64,000 nt of DNA from VAZQ01 sp963725185. Its GTDB lineage: Bacteria; Pseudomonadota; Alphaproteobacteria; Rhizobiales; Xanthobacteraceae. Location: assembly GCA_963725185.1 (NCBI GenBank), contig CAVRXO010000006.1, positions 2,542,001-2,606,000 of the forward strand. The letters are read 5' to 3'. Both the position numbers and the translations under genes were made by a program. Shown here in pieces: positions 61,480 to 64,000 of this stretch. Positions within the stretch are counted from its first letter, which is position 1; every line of letters starts with the position of its first letter. The notes under the pieces were generated by a model. The model made no database searches. It was given only the letters and a program-made list of their open reading frames with translations, and had not been told where the DNA came from.

Positions 61480-63021
61480 CCCCGCGCGCCGCCCGCCCTT
61501 CTTCGCGAACGCGGGATCCGAAAGTCCGCAATCTTGGCAAAGCCTGGGTTCCCGCGTTCGAGCGTGTGAAGGAATTGCCACATCCGCTCATTCCCGCGGA
61601 CGCGGGAACCCAGAATTTGCCAAACCGCATGGACGTTCAATGGGGCAAAGGCTGGTTCCCCGCGTCCGCGGGGATGAGCGGGTGGAGAAGCTCGTCCTTC
61701 ATCAGGTTTCTTCACACGCTCATCCACGGGAATGAGCGGATGGAAACCTTCAGCTCGAGGCCTGGCCGCCGCCCCTCCCGTGGTCTCGCGCCGGCCATAG
61801 AGCAGCGTGATGTTGATGCGCCGGTTGAGATAACCTTCCTTGAAAGCGATCCGGTCGGTCTCGTGAAAGAGATCGGAGTCGAAGATGACCGCCCGGTTGG
61901 CCCGGTACGGAATGGTGACCGGACGGGCGCCGGCCCGCGTGAGGAAATCCCGCGCCGCCGGAGCGTCGTCGTTGTACTTGGCAAAGTCCCAGCCCAACGG
62001 CGCCGGCGCGTCCCAAACCACCAATCCGCCGCCATCGGGATCGAGATTGGCCTCGTCCGGCGTGATCCAGAAGTTGACGTTCACGGCGGCGAAATCGGCA
62101 TGGATGTTGATCCCGCTGAGCCGGCTGTCGTATTTGAACCCCCAGAGCTGCAGCAGCGGCTGCCGCTCCAGGATGGCCGGATAGGCGCTGCGCAGCTCCT
62201 CGGCGATCTGCGCCAGCAGCGGACAGGCGAATCCGTGCTCCGGCATGGCGCCGAGATAGCCACCGCGATAGGCCTTGCGCCAGATCGTCGAGCCCCAGCA
62301 GAAGCGCCGCAGCCTGGCCAGCGCCTCGTCGGTCAGGAGATTGTCGATCACGGCGATCTGCGGCCGGCTCGTCTGCCAGCGCGCCGCGATCTCGCCGCCG
62401 GAAGTATCCGGATTGACCGCGTGGCCGTCGACGCGGCCGCCCTCTTCGAGGCGGAACTTCACCGGCGCGGCAGCGGCGCTGCCGCCGTTGAGGTAGTCCT
62501 GTTGCTCGCGGTCGTGCTGGAGCTTGGACGGCGGGTCGGGCGGCTGCGGCGGGAGCGGGGCGCCACGGCTGCGCGAGGCCTTCGAGCCCATAGGCCAGCT
62601 CGGCATGGCGGCGGAACGACGTCATGCCCTCCGCCAGCCGATCGCTTTCGCACAGGATCGTGCCGAGGTTCCGGTGCGCCAGGATCATGTCCGGCCGCAG
62701 CGCAATGGCCCGCCGATAGCAGGCCGCGGCCTGCTCAAGCTTGCCCTGCAACCGCAGCACATTGCCGAGATTGCACTGTGCCATGGCGTCGTCGGGCTTG
62801 ACCACGAGCACCCGCTGGAACGTCGCTGCCGCCTCCACCAGCTTGCCCTGGTCCTTGAGGACGAGGCCGAGATTGTTGCTGACGCCGGGGTGATCCGGCC
62901 GGGCCTGCAGGATGCTGCGATACAGGCGTTCCGCCTCGGAAAATCGCCCGGCGCGATGATGGACGGAAGCCTGCTGCAGCGCCGCCTCGAGCGCGGCCGG
63001 TTGCGGGGCGAGCGGGGTCAT
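61476..63021 (-). CDS. TPR-2OG-Fe(II) oxygenase fusion protein (one apparent frameshift)
   Basis: The N-terminal frame from ATG 63021 gives three to four TPRs (GRFSEAERLYRSILQARPDH, GVSNNLGLVLKDQGKLVEAA, AQCNLGNVLRLQGKLEQAAA). At ~62570-62600 the frame shifts after FRRHAELAYGL; the other frame continues with PPSKLQHDREQQDYL and an oxygenase domain: HxD in INIHADFAAVNVNF, distal His in FDSDLFHETDRI, Arg in NRRINITLLYG. The last ~90 residues (HPRGRGEPAF, SRVRGNERMWQFLH) are encoded by the dispersed repeat at 61505-61725 and are probably not native. It is convergent with the three PhyH genes, making a fourth dioxygenase in the cluster. Confidence 0.8.
61505..61725. repeat. CCCGCGTCCGCGGG dispersed repeat (copy 2, inverted)
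   Basis: Inverted relative to 55692-55885, with the blocks gtgaaggaattgccacat, cccgcggacgcggg, ccccgcgtccgcgggg and ctcgtccttcatcagg in matching order. It is read as protein at the 3' end of the TPR-oxygenase gene. Confidence 0.85.
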
Positions 63022-63156
63022 GGAGCTACCTTTTGGATTCTTCACGCAGTATCGGGATGGGGCTGAAATTTACGGAAAGAAGGCGCGGGACTCAACCCAA
63101 GAGACTGCGGGTTTCTGAGGCTTTGCGCCGTGCGCCACCGATTCTGCTCCCTCGGT

Positions 63157-63495
63157 TCAACGCGCTGCTGCAGGTTTCCAATCGACCGGGACGACCTCGT
63201 TGCCCATTTGCCGGTTGAAATCGTCGGCATGCTGGCGCATGGCGCGGACCGTCGGCTCGTCGGGGCCGGTGGGGCATTGGACGCTGTCGTGCCGGCGATT
63301 TGAACGGACGAGAGCCTGATCAAAGCCGTGTTCCATCGCCTCCATCGGGGTGGCGGCGAGGAACGGCGCCGTGATGTAGATTTTGCGCTCCGCATTGGCA
63401 GGAGCGATGCAGAATCGCCACTCGGCGGCCGCTGCTGCTTGCATTGCGGCGATATTGATGACCAGGCCGGCGCCGGCAAGCTGCAATACCTTCAT
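63157..63495 (-). CDS. Small secreted protein
   Basis: 112 aa from the ATG at 63495, with AGAGGA seven bases upstream. Signal peptide (QLAGAGLVINIAAMQAAAAA), then a conserved-looking mature part: EWRFCIAPANAERKIYITAP and the later AMRQHADDFNRQMGNEVV. Two cysteines (FC and QC) could form a disulfide. Related short exported proteins are seen in Rhizobiales, with unknown function. Confidence 0.7.
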   Translation of the reverse strand: MKVLQLAGAGLVINIAAMQAAAAAEWRFCIAPANAERKIYITAPFLAATPMEAMEHGFDQALVRSNRRHDSVQCPTGPDEPTVRAMRQHADDFNRQMGNEVVPVDWKPAAAR

Positions 63496-63652
63496 TGGCG
63501 ATCCTCTGGATGAAAGCTTCGCTGTGCCCGGGTCTATCCCGGCGCGCCGCGATTTCGTAGGCCCTTGACGCCGAGCCGGCTGGCTTTGCTTTCGGGCGCG
63601 CCGTCGGCGGCGGCCGAGAATACCGTTTTCAATGGGAGGGCTGCGTGGCATT

Positions 63653-64000
63653 ATGGCGATCAGGACCCAACGGTCGCTTGATTGGCCGCAGATTGCGGCA
63701 ATAGCCGGGGATGTCACCTTGACCGACGAGCTGCAGAACGATTTTGCCGAAATCCCGCTCGAGGACCTTTACGAATCCGAGAACCCGCTGGTTCCGGGCC
63801 GCACCTGCGGGACCTGCATGCTTTGCTGCAAGGTCATGCGCGTCGACGAATTGAACAAGGCGGCCGGCGTCCTGTGCAGTTATGCGGTTACGGGCAGCGG
63901 CTGCACCATTCGCGACCAGCGGCCCCGTTCCTGCCGCCGGTTTTTCTGCGGCTGGCGTCTCGATCCCAATATCGACTCGCTTTGGAAACCGAGCATATCC
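63653..64000 (+). CDS. CxxCxxCC zinc/iron-chelating domain protein, N-terminal part
   Basis: At least 116 aa, running off the window with no stop. The motif TCGTCMLCCKVMRVDELNK (CxxCxxCC) followed by further cysteines in GCTIRDQRPRSCRRFFCGW is characteristic of the UPF0153/YkgJ family, small proteins thought to bind zinc or an Fe-S cluster. The start at 63653 lies behind GGGAGGGC. The ~35 residues before the motif (TDELQNDFAEIPLEDLYES) are acidic and not part of the usual core. Confidence 0.75.
   Translation, partial: MAIRTQRSLDWPQIAAIAGDVTLTDELQNDFAEIPLEDLYESENPLVPGRTCGTCMLCCKVMRVDELNKAAGVLCSYAVTGSGCTIRDQRPRSCRRFFCGWRLDPNIDSLWKPSIS

Noticed and set aside
55692..61725. Possible CRISPR array from repeated CCCGCG units
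   Set aside because: The repeats are few, palindromic and separated by kilobases, without regular spacers or cas genes.

Overview
The window looks like the chromosome of a high-GC, flagellated alphaproteobacterium (Rhizobiales/Rhodospirillales-like; genus not resolved). The evidence is CtrA and the phosphotransferase ChpT, a cluster of CcrM-type GANTC sites beside ctrA, an EipA/DUF1134 envelope protein, the rpmH-rnpA-yidC-engB block close to argB, dapD and dapE, and several families of palindromic intergenic repeats typical of this class. Almost all genes are high GC. The clear exception is a short lower-GC island at about 3.7-7.3 kb.

Layout. 1-1.7 kb: the 3' part of an RND efflux pump gene, riddled with indels. 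2-3.4 kb: a small secreted protein and a TAXI-type solute-binding protein. 3.6-7.4 kb: two tRNA-Val(CAC) genes inside ~140-bp duplicated flanks, bracketing a DUF4238 protein, a proteasome-like Ntn-hydrolase and a broken tRNA-Gly. 7.5-10.1 kb: a coiled-coil membrane protein, EipA and a YHS-domain protein. 10.3-16.8 kb: chpT followed by cheA-cheW-cheY-cheB-cheR. 17-20 kb: a secreted protein and an orphan molybdenum hydroxylase large subunit. 20-27.4 kb: ctrA, fliI-fliJ, an ECF sigma/anti-sigma pair, a small membrane protein and flhA. 27.6-36.1 kb: DUF3617, fmt-truA, then argB-HAD and dapD-DUF805-dapE on the minus strand with an ABC substrate-binding protein between them. 36.2-41.1 kb: a membrane protein convergent with rpmH-rnpA-yidC-engB. 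41.4-44.5 kb: a pyridine nucleotide-disulfide oxidoreductase homologue that has lost its redox cysteines, and a sensor kinase. 44.5-47.8 kb: a fluoride riboswitch leading into antiporter, truncated USP, crcB and DUF190 genes, then a small exported protein and a histidine phosphatase. 48-53.6 kb: a beta-propeller protein and an RND adaptor-transporter pair. 53.7-57 kb: DUF6065 and two TPR proteins. 57.2-63 kb: a second beta-propeller protein, three tandem phytanoyl-CoA-dioxygenase paralogues (two with a C-terminal SEC-C zinc motif) and a convergent TPR-2OG oxygenase. 63-64 kb: a secreted protein and a CxxCxxCC protein that runs off the end.

Functionally, ChpT-CtrA, the chemotaxis operon and the flagellar export genes form one motility and cell-cycle theme. 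The riboswitch cluster is a fluoride-resistance module. The dap, arg, fmt, truA, rnpA, rpmH, yidC and engB genes are housekeeping. The least explained parts are the tRNA-bounded island and the four-oxygenase cluster.

Caution: at least nine otherwise intact genes, including essential truA and yidC, carry one apparent indel each. Sequencing or assembly error is the likeliest reason, so the joined coordinates given here should be checked against reads.
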